DNA from: an uncultured Paracoccaceae bacterium
GTDB lineage: Bacteria; Pseudomonadota; Alphaproteobacteria; Rhodobacterales; Rhodobacteraceae
Length of the DNA: 64,000 nucleotides
NCBI GenBank assembly: GCA_947497985.1
Contig: CANMIX010000016.1
Location: 1 to 64,000, forward strand
Reading direction: 5' to 3'
The position numbers and the translations under genes are program-made. Of this stretch, positions 24,714 through 32,408 are shown in pieces. Position 1 is the first letter of the stretch. Each line of letters begins with the position of its first letter. The notes beneath the pieces were generated by a model. The model was not told the origin of the DNA. It did not search any database and saw only the letters and a list, made by a program, of their open reading frames with translations.

Positions 24714-26609
24714 TTAGGTGGTCGCTAGAGCTCTGCGACGTCGACTAAAGATCAGCCAGCCTGTCAAAGCCACAGGGGGTATCAACCCGATCACAAGCCA
24801 GTCGGTCGCCGCAAAACTCAACAGCATCATAGGCCCCGCGGTGAAGAACAGGCCGCGCGTATTCGGAGTTAACACCTGTGCCAATGCGCCATAGAGCGCA
24901 CCTGCGCCAAGAATGCTGGCGGCGAGGAAGGCTAGAATGGCAACCCAACCGTTCAACGTCAGCGACGTGGGGTCAAGCAAGCTGGGAAAGGAGACGAAAA
25001 CGAAAGGCAGCAGCAGGGCCATTGCGCCAAGTCGGCCTGCCTCAAAAGCCGTTGCCAAAAACCCGGCGCCAGCAATGCGTGCCCCCACCAAAACGCCCAC
25101 CGCCACAGGGGGCGTGAGGGCTGAAAAGATTGCAAAGTAGAAACCAAACATATTGGCGGCCATTGGTGTGAGCCCTGCGTCAATCAGGCTGGGCACAACG
25201 ATGATCGCAATAAGCGCGTATGCAGCAGGGGTTGGCAGGCCCATGCCGACGATCATGCTGACAGCCATGCCGATCAATAGCGTCACCAAAAGGTTCCCAG
25301 CGCCTAGATCCGCGATCAATGCACCTGCGCTCACCCCAAGGCCTGTACTGGTGAGCGTTTGCACAACCAATCCAATCGCGGCCAAGACGACCGCCAATTG
25401 CGATGCGGTATCTAGGCCAACGCGCAGGCCGTCACGGAAATTCATCCAAGTCGGGCGCAACGGTGCAGGCCGAAAAATGGATAGGCCAACAGCCGTGGCA
25501 GAGCCCCAAAACCCAGCCATTGAAGGAGAAAACCGAAGCATCAGCAAGACAATAAGAACTGCAAAGGACGCGATGAAGGCAGGGGCAATCCACAAAATCC
25601 GCGAAACATCGACCTCTTGTCTGCGGTCAGACAGGCCTTTGTGGCCACCGATCATCGCGTAAAGACTGGCTAGAATGGCAAACATATAAAGAAGACCTGG
25701 GATCAACCCTGCAAGCACCACATCGAAATAGGACACCCCAAGGATAACGGCCATCATAAAGGCCCCCAGCCCCATAATAGGCGGCAATAGCTGACTGCCC
25801 GTGGAGGCCATAATTTCAATCGCGGCGGCTTGTTCGCTGGAGAATTTACTCTTTTTCATCGCGGGGATCGTCATCACGCCAGACAAGGCAATGTTGCTGA
25901 CGGCTTGACCTGTGACCATGCCGATAAAGGTGCTGGCCAACACCGCACTGTAGGCCAGCCCGCCGCGCAAGCGGTTACCGATCAAGGCGCCGATCTCGCC
26001 AAATACTTCGATCACACCAACGGCGTGCAAAATGCCCCCGTAGATCAACAACATGAAAATCATATCAGCGGACAAGGGCGCGTACGACATAACGCCACGC
26101 GGCCCACCGATGCCGGCCAGAAAACTGACAGAAACGTTGAACGGCTGCATGCGGGCCTGCAGAGCATCCGGCAAAACGCCTCCCCACAGCATATAGGCGG
26201 TCATCGTCAGGCAAATGATGGCGATTGCACTACCCCATAGGCGCCAAACCGCCAACAGTACAGAGGCGATCATCACCAACCCCATGTTCAACGCAGTGGC
26301 GGAAACAAATGGCTGCGTGATCTCAAGGGTTTCCGCATTAAAAAACAGATAGGCTCCCGCACTGCTCGCGCCGAAAAAGGTGAGAGCCCCTGAGATTTGA
26401 TCAATCAAACAGGCCAAACGCGTTTCACGCTCAGGCGCGCGTGAGATCAATCTGATCGCAGCATAGATCAAGACAACTGTCGTAAAGACGCTGTAGTGCT
26501 GCATCGCGCCAAAGGTGTTAGTCCAGACCGACACCGAGATGTAGGCCAGTAGACCCAGCCCAACTAAAAGCGACAAACGTTGTAATATCGTATTTTCAGG
26601 CACAGGCAT
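24714..26609 (-). CDS. TRAP transporter fused 4TM/12TM permease
   Basis: A 631-residue membrane protein joining small (DctQ-like) and large (DctM-like) TRAP subunits, the form used with TAXI receptors. Motifs include VTGQAVSNIALSGVMTIPAM, ASTGSQLLPPIMGLGAFMMA and GMGLPTPAAYALIAIIVVPS. GGAGG lies nine bases upstream of ATG 26609, so the longer frame to 26681 is rejected. It works with the TAXI protein encoded upstream and is in line with nitrilase and TauE. Confidence 0.9.
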   Translation of the reverse strand: MPVPENTILQRLSLLVGLGLLAYISVSVWTNTFGAMQHYSVFTTVVLIYAAIRLISRAPERETRLACLIDQISGALTFFGASSAGAYLFFNAETLEITQPFVSATALNMGLVMIASVLLAVWRLWGSAIAIICLTMTAYMLWGGVLPDALQARMQPFNVSVSFLAGIGGPRGVMSYAPLSADMIFMLLIYGGILHAVGVIEVFGEIGALIGNRLRGGLAYSAVLASTFIGMVTGQAVSNIALSGVMTIPAMKKSKFSSEQAAAIEIMASTGSQLLPPIMGLGAFMMAVILGVSYFDVVLAGLIPGLLYMFAILASLYAMIGGHKGLSDRRQEVDVSRILWIAPAFIASFAVLIVLLMLRFSPSMAGFWGSATAVGLSIFRPAPLRPTWMNFRDGLRVGLDTASQLAVVLAAIGLVVQTLTSTGLGVSAGALIADLGAGNLLVTLLIGMAVSMIVGMGLPTPAAYALIAIIVVPSLIDAGLTPMAANMFGFYFAIFSALTPPVAVGVLVGARIAGAGFLATAFEAGRLGAMALLLPFVFVSFPSLLDPTSLTLNGWVAILAFLAASILGAGALYGALAQVLTPNTRGLFFTAGPMMLLSFAATDWLVIGLIPPVALTGWLIFSRRRRALATT

Positions 26610-26637
26610 TTGCCGCTCCTCCGTTTTTGACGCGCCG

Positions 26638-27660
26638 TTATTCCGCCACGAGGCCGAATTCACGGTAGGCGCGCATCGCACCTGGGTGGATCAGGTCAGG
26701 ATTGGTGCGTGCGATTTCGGAAATTGTTTCTGGCTCCCAGATCTTCGCGATCGCGCTGTATTCGCCAATCACGGGGCCCGATTGCAGCCAAAGCTTTGTG
26801 AACTCATAAGCGGTCTCTTCGGGAAAGGTTGCGTGCGCAGAAATCAACGCGACATTCCCAAAGCTAGTGACCTCTTCAGTTTGGCCTGTGAAAGTTCCAG
26901 CCTCTACGGTCTGTACCTTAAACGGTGCGCCGGTCGCATCGATGTATTCTTGGATCTTCGCCGGATCTACATCCACATAGTGAAAGGGGCGGCCAGAGCT
27001 TTCCAGCGTCTTGAACGGACCCGCCTCAAGCGTGTAACTGAAATCGAAATTGGAATGCGCGGCCAAGGTCCCGATATCTGAACGGCCATCGATCATCGCG
27101 TCAATATTCTGGCTTGGCCCAAGCGCGTCAAAGGATGCCAAGCCGGATGAAATGCCCCAAGCGTCAAGCATCATCTTTTGATGCATGCCCCATTCATTCT
27201 GGGTTAACAAGCCAACGCCGACACGCTTGTCTTCAAAATCCTCGACGCTTTTGATCTCATCGTCGAAAGTCACAAATAGGTTGGTTGTGTTGCTCAGTGC
27301 TCCGATGATTTTGAAGTCGCTCGCGGCCTCCATCGGTTGCGGAAAGAACGGTGCAACGCCATTCACGGCGGCCCATTCGACCACCATTCCGGAGCCAATC
27401 AAAGTATTCTCCCAAAGGTCAGGTTGCGACGCAAGATAGCGGACGTTGTAAGTGAACCCAGGAGTTTCGACAGCCTTGGGCGCGACCTTGTCCGTGAAAT
27501 CACTTGCGTAGTTTTGCATCGTGGCAATCGCCAAATAAGGGCCGGATCCTGAAGGCGACATGAGCAAATCAATCTCGACGGGATCCGCAGAGGCCGATGT
27601 CGCAAAACCGAGAGTGAGCGCTACGGCAGAGGCTGCGAACTTATACGTGGGCTGGAGCAT
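26638..27660 (-). CDS. TAXI-family TRAP solute receptor
   Basis: A 340-residue periplasmic receptor. The signal peptide is MLQPTYKFAASAVALTLGFA with a likely cleavage after ASA. Mature motifs DKVAPKAVETPGFTYNVRYL and VGVGLLTQNEWGMHQKMMLD fit TAXI-like receptors, though it is divergent from canonical TAXI sequences. It heads the TAXI-TRAP-nitrilase-TauE operon and is divergent from the lysR gene at 27759; the shared box lies between them. Confidence 0.78.
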   Translation of the reverse strand: MLQPTYKFAASAVALTLGFATSASADPVEIDLLMSPSGSGPYLAIATMQNYASDFTDKVAPKAVETPGFTYNVRYLASQPDLWENTLIGSGMVVEWAAVNGVAPFFPQPMEAASDFKIIGALSNTTNLFVTFDDEIKSVEDFEDKRVGVGLLTQNEWGMHQKMMLDAWGISSGLASFDALGPSQNIDAMIDGRSDIGTLAAHSNFDFSYTLEAGPFKTLESSGRPFHYVDVDPAKIQEYIDATGAPFKVQTVEAGTFTGQTEEVTSFGNVALISAHATFPEETAYEFTKLWLQSGPVIGEYSAIAKIWEPETISEIARTNPDLIHPGAMRAYREFGLVAE

Positions 27661-27717
27661 GGGAGGTCGTCCTTTGGCTGTCTACGTTTTGAGAAACATA
27701 TGACTGGCATATAAACA

Positions 27718-27752
27718 GGAAAAGCATATACTTTCTGTTTAACGTATAGGAG
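27718..27752. promoter_or_regulatory. 35-bp box L1 in the TAXI/lysR divergent promoter
   Basis: The segment beginning GGAAAAGCATATA and ending TAGGAG aligns without gaps to a second 35-bp segment at 30624-30658, with 27 identical positions by eye. Both lie just right of a minus-strand gene start. The inverted ATA...TAT elements suit a LysR site. Probable autoregulation plus control of both the nitrilase operon and aldoxime dehydratase 1. Confidence 0.6.
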
Positions 27753-27758
27753 TAAACT

Positions 27759-28670
27759 ATGGATGTGAATCTGCGCGCCCTTCGCTACTTTGTCATGACT
27801 GCAGAAACAGGCACGATTTCCGAAGCTGCGCTGAAGTTGAATATTTCCCAACCCAGCGTTTCTGCCGCGATTCAAAAGCTTGAGGAAATACACGGTGTGC
27901 AGTTGTTTATTCGCGTGCCCACAAAGGGCATTCGTCTAACTCCAGACGGAATGCGTTTTCTGGAGCGGGCGCGGTTGTTGCTCGCGCAATCAGATGAATT
28001 CCAGCACGATGTAAGTGCGATTTCGCAATCTCTGTCAGGTGAGATAACAATAGGGTCCTTCGTGAATCTCACCCCAGCTATTACCGCCGAACTCGTTGGC
28101 GCGTTTCACGCTAAGTATCCGGCAATAAATGTGAATATTAAGGATTTGGATCAATCCGATATTTTGCGTGAACTCGACACGGGGCAAATCGAACTTGCGA
28201 TCACATTTGATCTTGCTCTGCAAACCGGATTTAACTCTTCTGTCGTGGCGACCTTGCAACCGCGCGCGGTTCTTCCGTCAGAGGACCCGCTGGCCAATGA
28301 CGCCCGCGTATCCATTCATGACGTGGCACAGCGCCCCTTTATTTTGATGGATCTGCCGCACACGCGTGACTATTTCTTTGGGCTTTTGGCAGATCAAAAA
28401 ATCGTGCCAAGCGTGGCATTCCGCTGCAAATCTTTTGAAGCTGTGCGCGCGTTTGTTGCGAGCGGCCTTGGCGTCTCGCTTTTGAACATCCAACCCAGGA
28501 CGGATCAAACATATATTGGGCGCCGCGTTGTTATGCGGCCGATCATTGAACCGTTGCGCCCGCTCAAAGTTACGATACTGAGAAACAATCGGCTGCGAAT
28601 GCGGCCGGCTTTGAATCTATTTGTAGACTTCGCAACCTCTCTCATTCCGGCACTGGCTGACCCGCTATAA
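27759..28670 (+). CDS. LysR-family transcriptional regulator
   Basis: A 303-residue LysR protein. The N-terminal winged helix reads LRALRYFVMTAETGTISEAA and LNISQPSVSAAIQKLEE; the effector domain follows from residue ~90 (GEITIGSFVNLTPAITAELV). It is divergent from the TAXI-nitrilase operon, the usual position for a LysR activator of its neighbour. The start follows TAGGAG by six bases. It likely responds to an aldoxime, nitrile or acid from this branch. Confidence 0.92.
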   Translation: MDVNLRALRYFVMTAETGTISEAALKLNISQPSVSAAIQKLEEIHGVQLFIRVPTKGIRLTPDGMRFLERARLLLAQSDEFQHDVSAISQSLSGEITIGSFVNLTPAITAELVGAFHAKYPAINVNIKDLDQSDILRELDTGQIELAITFDLALQTGFNSSVVATLQPRAVLPSEDPLANDARVSIHDVAQRPFILMDLPHTRDYFFGLLADQKIVPSVAFRCKSFEAVRAFVASGLGVSLLNIQPRTDQTYIGRRVVMRPIIEPLRPLKVTILRNNRLRMRPALNLFVDFATSLIPALADPL

Positions 28671-28682
28671 ATAGCGATTAGA

Positions 28683-28709
28683 GGCGGGCCTACAAAGTGC
28701 AGGCCCACC
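28683..28709 (+). terminator. Hairpin after lysR
   Basis: GGCGGGCCT and AGGCCCACC form a nine-bp stem with one mismatch and a nine-base loop, 13 bases after the lysR stop. No strong T-run follows, so termination could be bidirectional and modest. Confidence 0.55.
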
Positions 28710-28743
28710 TTAGGGGTCTCAAGTTACAAATGCGCCCTCCGCC

Positions 28744-29346
28744 TTAAGAGCGGGGAATATCCGCAAAACTATCCAATGCTTGGACCGCGCTCAGCCACGC
28801 ATTGATGTTGGGGAAGGGGCCGAGATCCAATTCGCCTTCATTGGCAACGGCGATGTAAGAGTAACAGGCAACATCTGCCAACGTTGCACGCTCACCCACC
28901 AACCATGTGCGGTTGTCCAAATGGTCCTCAATTAGCCTGAAGAGCTTCGCACTCCTGACCTCGGCCGCTTCGTAGTCTCCGGCCATTTTAAACAACTTGA
29001 TAAGCCGGGCCATGTTGGGGCCACGAAACATTTCACCCGCTGCAATCGCGAACCATTCGTGAACTTGCGCCTTCAAAACCGGATCACTGGGCATCCAGCC
29101 TTGCTCGGGAGCATACGTCTGCTCCAGATACTGAATGATTGCGATTGAATCGCGCACCGTTACATCACCGTCGACCAACGTAGGCACTTGACCCAAGGGA
29201 TTGATAGCCAAATATTCATCCCCCTGACGCTGCCCTTCCATTTCCATGACAGCAATAGTGTCAATCTCAATCCCCATCAATGACGCGGCAAGACGCACAC
29301 GATGACAGTGACCGGATTTTGGGACATCATAAAGTTGGATTGGCAT
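28744..29346 (-). CDS. Glutathione S-transferase family protein, second copy
   Basis: A 200-residue GST. The thioredoxin-like domain starts MPIQLYDVPKSGHCHRVRLA and contains NPLGQVPTLVDGDVTVRDSI with the cis-Pro and glutathione-binding residues. The helical domain ends with LVGERATLADVACYSYIAV. ATG 29346 has AAGGA upstream; the extension to 29382 has none. It follows aldoxime dehydratase 1 by ~170 bases on the same strand and may be co-transcribed, consistent with electrophile handling in this pathway. Confidence 0.87.
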   Translation of the reverse strand: MPIQLYDVPKSGHCHRVRLAASLMGIEIDTIAVMEMEGQRQGDEYLAINPLGQVPTLVDGDVTVRDSIAIIQYLEQTYAPEQGWMPSDPVLKAQVHEWFAIAAGEMFRGPNMARLIKLFKMAGDYEAAEVRSAKLFRLIEDHLDNRTWLVGERATLADVACYSYIAVANEGELDLGPFPNINAWLSAVQALDSFADIPRS

Positions 29347-29516
29347 CTTTTTGTTCCTTTTGATTGGTGTCATGAGGCCCAAAGGCAGGGCTTGAAACCC
29401 GAGCGAGGAATACCCCAGTCAATTGGCCATGCCTTTCTATATGTGTCCCACTTGGACTACCGGCCCGCATATATGCTGTGCGCTAAAGCGTGGAAGACAG
29501 GAGAAAACTCAGTTCC

Positions 29517-30569
29517 CTACTGATCGCCAGCATTGTTGGTGAAGTAAGGCAGCAAACCCGTATCAGGGTGGCAATTTATGTATTCGAACCTCACGTTCTC
29601 GTTCAAAACATAAATCTCGTGGTATGTGAGAAGCTGCAAATTTTCCTGATATTTCTTGCGCTCCGCAAGGGCACGGGTGTAAATCGCCAAATGCGTAGGG
29701 TGGTCATGTGCCCATCGCTCCAAATGCCCGTAGGTCAGGAAGATTCCCAAAGAATAAGCTTCTTTTAGAGCACTCCCATCGGCCTCGAGGCAAGTCACTT
29801 GGCGCAGGCTGCAACACCCTGTGGCCACGGGGTTTTCGCGCAAATACGCCATGCCCTTGTCCAGCTTGGGTTTTAGATTGGTCTCATAGCTTTTCAGTTG
29901 TTCTTCACCGCAATTGGCCCACGTCACACCGGAGCGAATAACGCAAAGTTGGCTTGGAATATCTGAGACTTTGATGTGCTTTCCTAGCGTGTTTCTCTTC
30001 GGGTCATATTGAAGCTCAACATTTTGCTCTGGGCCAAAATCATCATGGGCCGATGCGGAAAAACGATCCCGAGCCGCACCCCAATACCCACTCTCGGACA
30101 TCGGTTCAATTTTGGTCATCGGACAGGCAGAGACGCCGCGCAGGTATTCTTGAAACAGGTTCGTTTCCCGATAGGGTGGGGGTACTGAAAAGCTTTCGAA
30201 CCACAACCCGTGGCCGAGGGCCTCAGGATCATGAGCGGCCCACCACAGGTCGAATTTTTTCGACCAAGCCGTGTATCCATCCTCGCCTAACCAATAGCAA
30301 ACCGCCATTGCTGTGCTGTAACCCTGATCGTCCACAAAATCAGCGATGTCGTGGTGCTGAGGCAAGCCCACGCTCGAGAATACATCCTGTAGATAAATGA
30401 GAAAAGCCTCGAGGTTTTCTTTGCTGCTCTTTTTGCTCTGAAACCCCAACGTCGCAACGCGGATTGTCGAAACACCCTCTGGAACGCGGGAAGAATAACG
30501 CTGAATCACGGGCGTATGGTTAGCTGGCTTTTTCATGGGGAAAGTGCGGGGCATGTCGAACTGTGTCAT
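29517..30569 (-). CDS. Aldoxime dehydratase 1 (haem-dependent)
   Basis: A ~350-residue member of the phenylacetaldoxime dehydratase family, which removes water from aldoximes to give nitriles using haem b. Conserved pieces are SGYWGAARDRFSASAHD, LCVIRSGVTWANCG (Ser equivalent to the catalytic one), HPTHLAIYTRALAERKKYQE with the proximal-His motif, and TYHEIYVL with the distal His. The start is set at ATG 30569 (AGAGG upstream); ATG 30581 is an alternative. Box L2 lies 55 bp upstream. It is paralogous to the gene at 31378. Confidence 0.88.
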   Translation of the reverse strand: MTQFDMPRTFPMKKPANHTPVIQRYSSRVPEGVSTIRVATLGFQSKKSSKENLEAFLIYLQDVFSSVGLPQHHDIADFVDDQGYSTAMAVCYWLGEDGYTAWSKKFDLWWAAHDPEALGHGLWFESFSVPPPYRETNLFQEYLRGVSACPMTKIEPMSESGYWGAARDRFSASAHDDFGPEQNVELQYDPKRNTLGKHIKVSDIPSQLCVIRSGVTWANCGEEQLKSYETNLKPKLDKGMAYLRENPVATGCCSLRQVTCLEADGSALKEAYSLGIFLTYGHLERWAHDHPTHLAIYTRALAERKKYQENLQLLTYHEIYVLNENVRFEYINCHPDTGLLPYFTNNAGDQ

Positions 30570-30623
30570 TGGGCCTCTCATGGTAACTGCTTCCCACCTC
30601 CCATTAACCCGCTTCAACTATAG

Positions 30624-30658
30624 GGAAAAGCATATAAATACTGTATATAAAATAGGAG
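30624..30658. promoter_or_regulatory. 35-bp box L2 upstream of aldoxime dehydratase 1
   Basis: Second copy of the L1 box in the same orientation. Both begin GGAAAAGCATATA and share CTGT and ATAGGAG at matching positions. This ties aldoxime dehydratase 1 to the LysR that sits beside the nitrilase operon, 3 kb away. Confidence 0.6.
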
Positions 30659-31173
30659 GAACCTATATTTACTTATGACGGGGCGCATAAAGCGCAGGTT
30701 GGAAAAAATGTAACGACAGGGGCTACTGAAGTCCCTCAGCTGGTCACCGTAGGCTTCCGTAACTAGGCATTCTTGCGCCGTGGAATGACCGCATAGGCAT
30801 TGCGTGCGTCTTTGGCATTTGCAGGTGTCGCAGGTCCCATCCCCGGTGGCACTGCCAAGCTTGTATCGCCACATCACTGTAAGCCTATTGGCATTCCTCC
30901 TTGCCACAAGTTTGCGCCTCCCACACCATCAAATCATCAAATCATCAAACCAAATCGATATTGAACCGCGCTATTTTAGGGCTTGGTTGCAGTCAGGCCA
31001 GTTCTTGGCCTTGTAAGTCGTAGCTACCAAACTGCTCATGGATGTCAGTTATATCGCTGATTTAAATAAAAAAAGTCCTCATGGTCGATTTATGAAACAA
31101 AGCCGTAGACTAATTTAGACATTTAAAAACTGTCAGAAGGTCGAAGGGCGATGTTGACATTTTTGGAATGCTA
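30659..31173. other. Non-coding spacer between the two aldoxime dehydratase genes
   Basis: About 510 bases without a convincing gene. Frames on both strands are Cys- and Ser-rich and match no family I know. It contains a short tandem repeat at 30927-30950 and, at its right end, the TTGACA of the S4 promoter (31154-31159). Confidence 0.5.
30927..30950. repeat. Three-copy 8-bp tandem repeat
   Basis: CATCAAAT, CATCAAAT, CATCAAAC follow each other directly. It is short and of no obvious function; a length-variable spacer is possible. Confidence 0.6.
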
Positions 31174-31188
31174 TTCCACAATATAGAA
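31174..31188. promoter_or_regulatory. Operator S4, putative IclR-type palindrome
   Basis: TTCCACAATATAGAA overlaps the expected -10 of a promoter whose -35 TTGACA lies at 31154-31159. It is 13 kb from the iclR gene but matches S1 in 14 of 15 positions, linking aldoxime dehydratase 2 to the nitrile hydratase regulon. Confidence 0.65.
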
Positions 31189-31220
31189 AATGATAAACGC
31201 GCTCACGTAGAGGAATTAAA

Positions 31221-31310
31221 GTGACACTGTTAGGATGCTTATCAGCCTTCGCAATCATATTGGTTGTGGCGTTTTCTGTCGTTTCCGTCGGCATCTTGGT
31301 ATTGCTGTGA
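31221..31310 (+). CDS. Possible 29-residue single-helix membrane peptide
   Basis: A GTG start with AGGAA five bases upstream opens a frame TLLGCLSAFAIILVVAFSV followed by a few more hydrophobic residues and a stop. Almost the entire peptide is one hydrophobic helix. It lies 33 bp after S4 and 67 bp before aldoxime dehydratase 2, so it would be the first product of that transcript. It is unrecognised; the ribosome site and the strongly non-random composition support it. Confidence 0.4.
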   Translation: MTLLGCLSAFAIILVVAFSVVSVGILVLL

Positions 31311-31377
31311 GAGAACAGCCCCTCTTCTCTGCTGACGCAGTCGCACAGACCGCCTTTATCACCATTGGGGGTCGTAG

Positions 31378-32406
31378 ATGAATGGTGCCAAACCCACGCG
31401 CATTTACCCGACACGCAAGCCTGAAGGGCATTGTCCGGTCGTGCAAAGGTATTCCTCTTCGCTGGATCCTTCGGTGACTAAGGTGCGAGTCGTTTTATTT
31501 GGCCAGCAGGGCCAAGTAGGGGGCTTTCAAAGCCTTGCTCACCACCTCTTTGCGAGCCAAAACGCCCCGGATCATCGCGATGATGCACAGTATACTGATC
31601 CTCAAGGAATAGAGAATATACTCACTGTCGCGTATTGGCTTGATGCGACCAGCTACAACGCATGGCGCGACAGTTTTGATGCGTGGCTTGCAGAGCAAGA
31701 CCCGAAAGAACCAGATAAAGGTTATTGGCTTGAAACCTTCTCGGTGCCCACGCCTTACCGCGAAACTATCGCATTCAAAGAGTACCTTCGCGGTCTTTCG
31801 GCCTGCCCCTATTCCACAATCGAGCCGATTGAAGAAAGCGCCTATTGGGGTGCAGCCAGAGACCGCTTTGCTGCATCGGCCTATGATACCCTTGGGCCTA
31901 CCGATGATCGATGCCTCACCGCAGATACGGGTCGCGACACACGTGGGAAGCTCTTGCGCGTCACAGGTTTTCCAAAAAGCCTGTGCGTTATTCGATCTGG
32001 TGTCTCATGGGCGTCATGCGGCGCAGAGCAACTGGACAGTTATCAAAGAAACTTAGCCCCTAAACTCGACGCTGGTATGCAGTATTTGCGTGATAATCCC
32101 GCGGAAACTGGTTGTGCATCGCTTCGACAGGTCACCTATTTGAATGCCGACGGGAGCCGAGCACCGGAAGCGTTCTCTTTAGGGTTTTTCCTGAGCTTCA
32201 GCCACCTTGAGCAATGGGCTGAACACCATCCGTCTCACTTGGCTATCTATACAAGAGCGCTCGCCGAACGGAAAAAATATCAGGAAAATCTGGAGCTCAA
32301 AACTTACCACGAAATTTATGTTCTGAGTGACGATGCTGAGTTTTTATATTTAAACTGCCAACCCAGTACCGGGCTGCTCCCTTACTTTGAAAATAGTCAG
32401 GTCTAA
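31378..32406 (+). CDS. Aldoxime dehydratase 2 (haem-dependent)
   Basis: A 342-residue paralogue of the gene at 29517. Residues equivalent to those known in OxdRE are visible: S207 in CVIRSGVSW, H287 (proximal haem ligand) in HPSHLAIYTRAL, H311 (distal) in TYHEIYVL, and the Arg cluster in YWGAARDRFAAS at 161-163. It dehydrates aldoximes to nitriles in the cytoplasm. It is followed after two bases by the YeiH-type transporter and preceded by S4, so it belongs to the presumed IclR branch. Confidence 0.88.
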   Translation: MNGAKPTRIYPTRKPEGHCPVVQRYSSSLDPSVTKVRVVLFGQQGQVGGFQSLAHHLFASQNAPDHRDDAQYTDPQGIENILTVAYWLDATSYNAWRDSFDAWLAEQDPKEPDKGYWLETFSVPTPYRETIAFKEYLRGLSACPYSTIEPIEESAYWGAARDRFAASAYDTLGPTDDRCLTADTGRDTRGKLLRVTGFPKSLCVIRSGVSWASCGAEQLDSYQRNLAPKLDAGMQYLRDNPAETGCASLRQVTYLNADGSRAPEAFSLGFFLSFSHLEQWAEHHPSHLAIYTRALAERKKYQENLELKTYHEIYVLSDDAEFLYLNCQPSTGLLPYFENSQV

Positions 32407-32408
32407 TC

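Noticed and set aside
30614-30907. 97-codon Cys-rich frame upstream of aldoxime dehydratase 1
   Set aside because: It overlaps box L2 and the promoter region, has no ribosome site and no recognisable motif.
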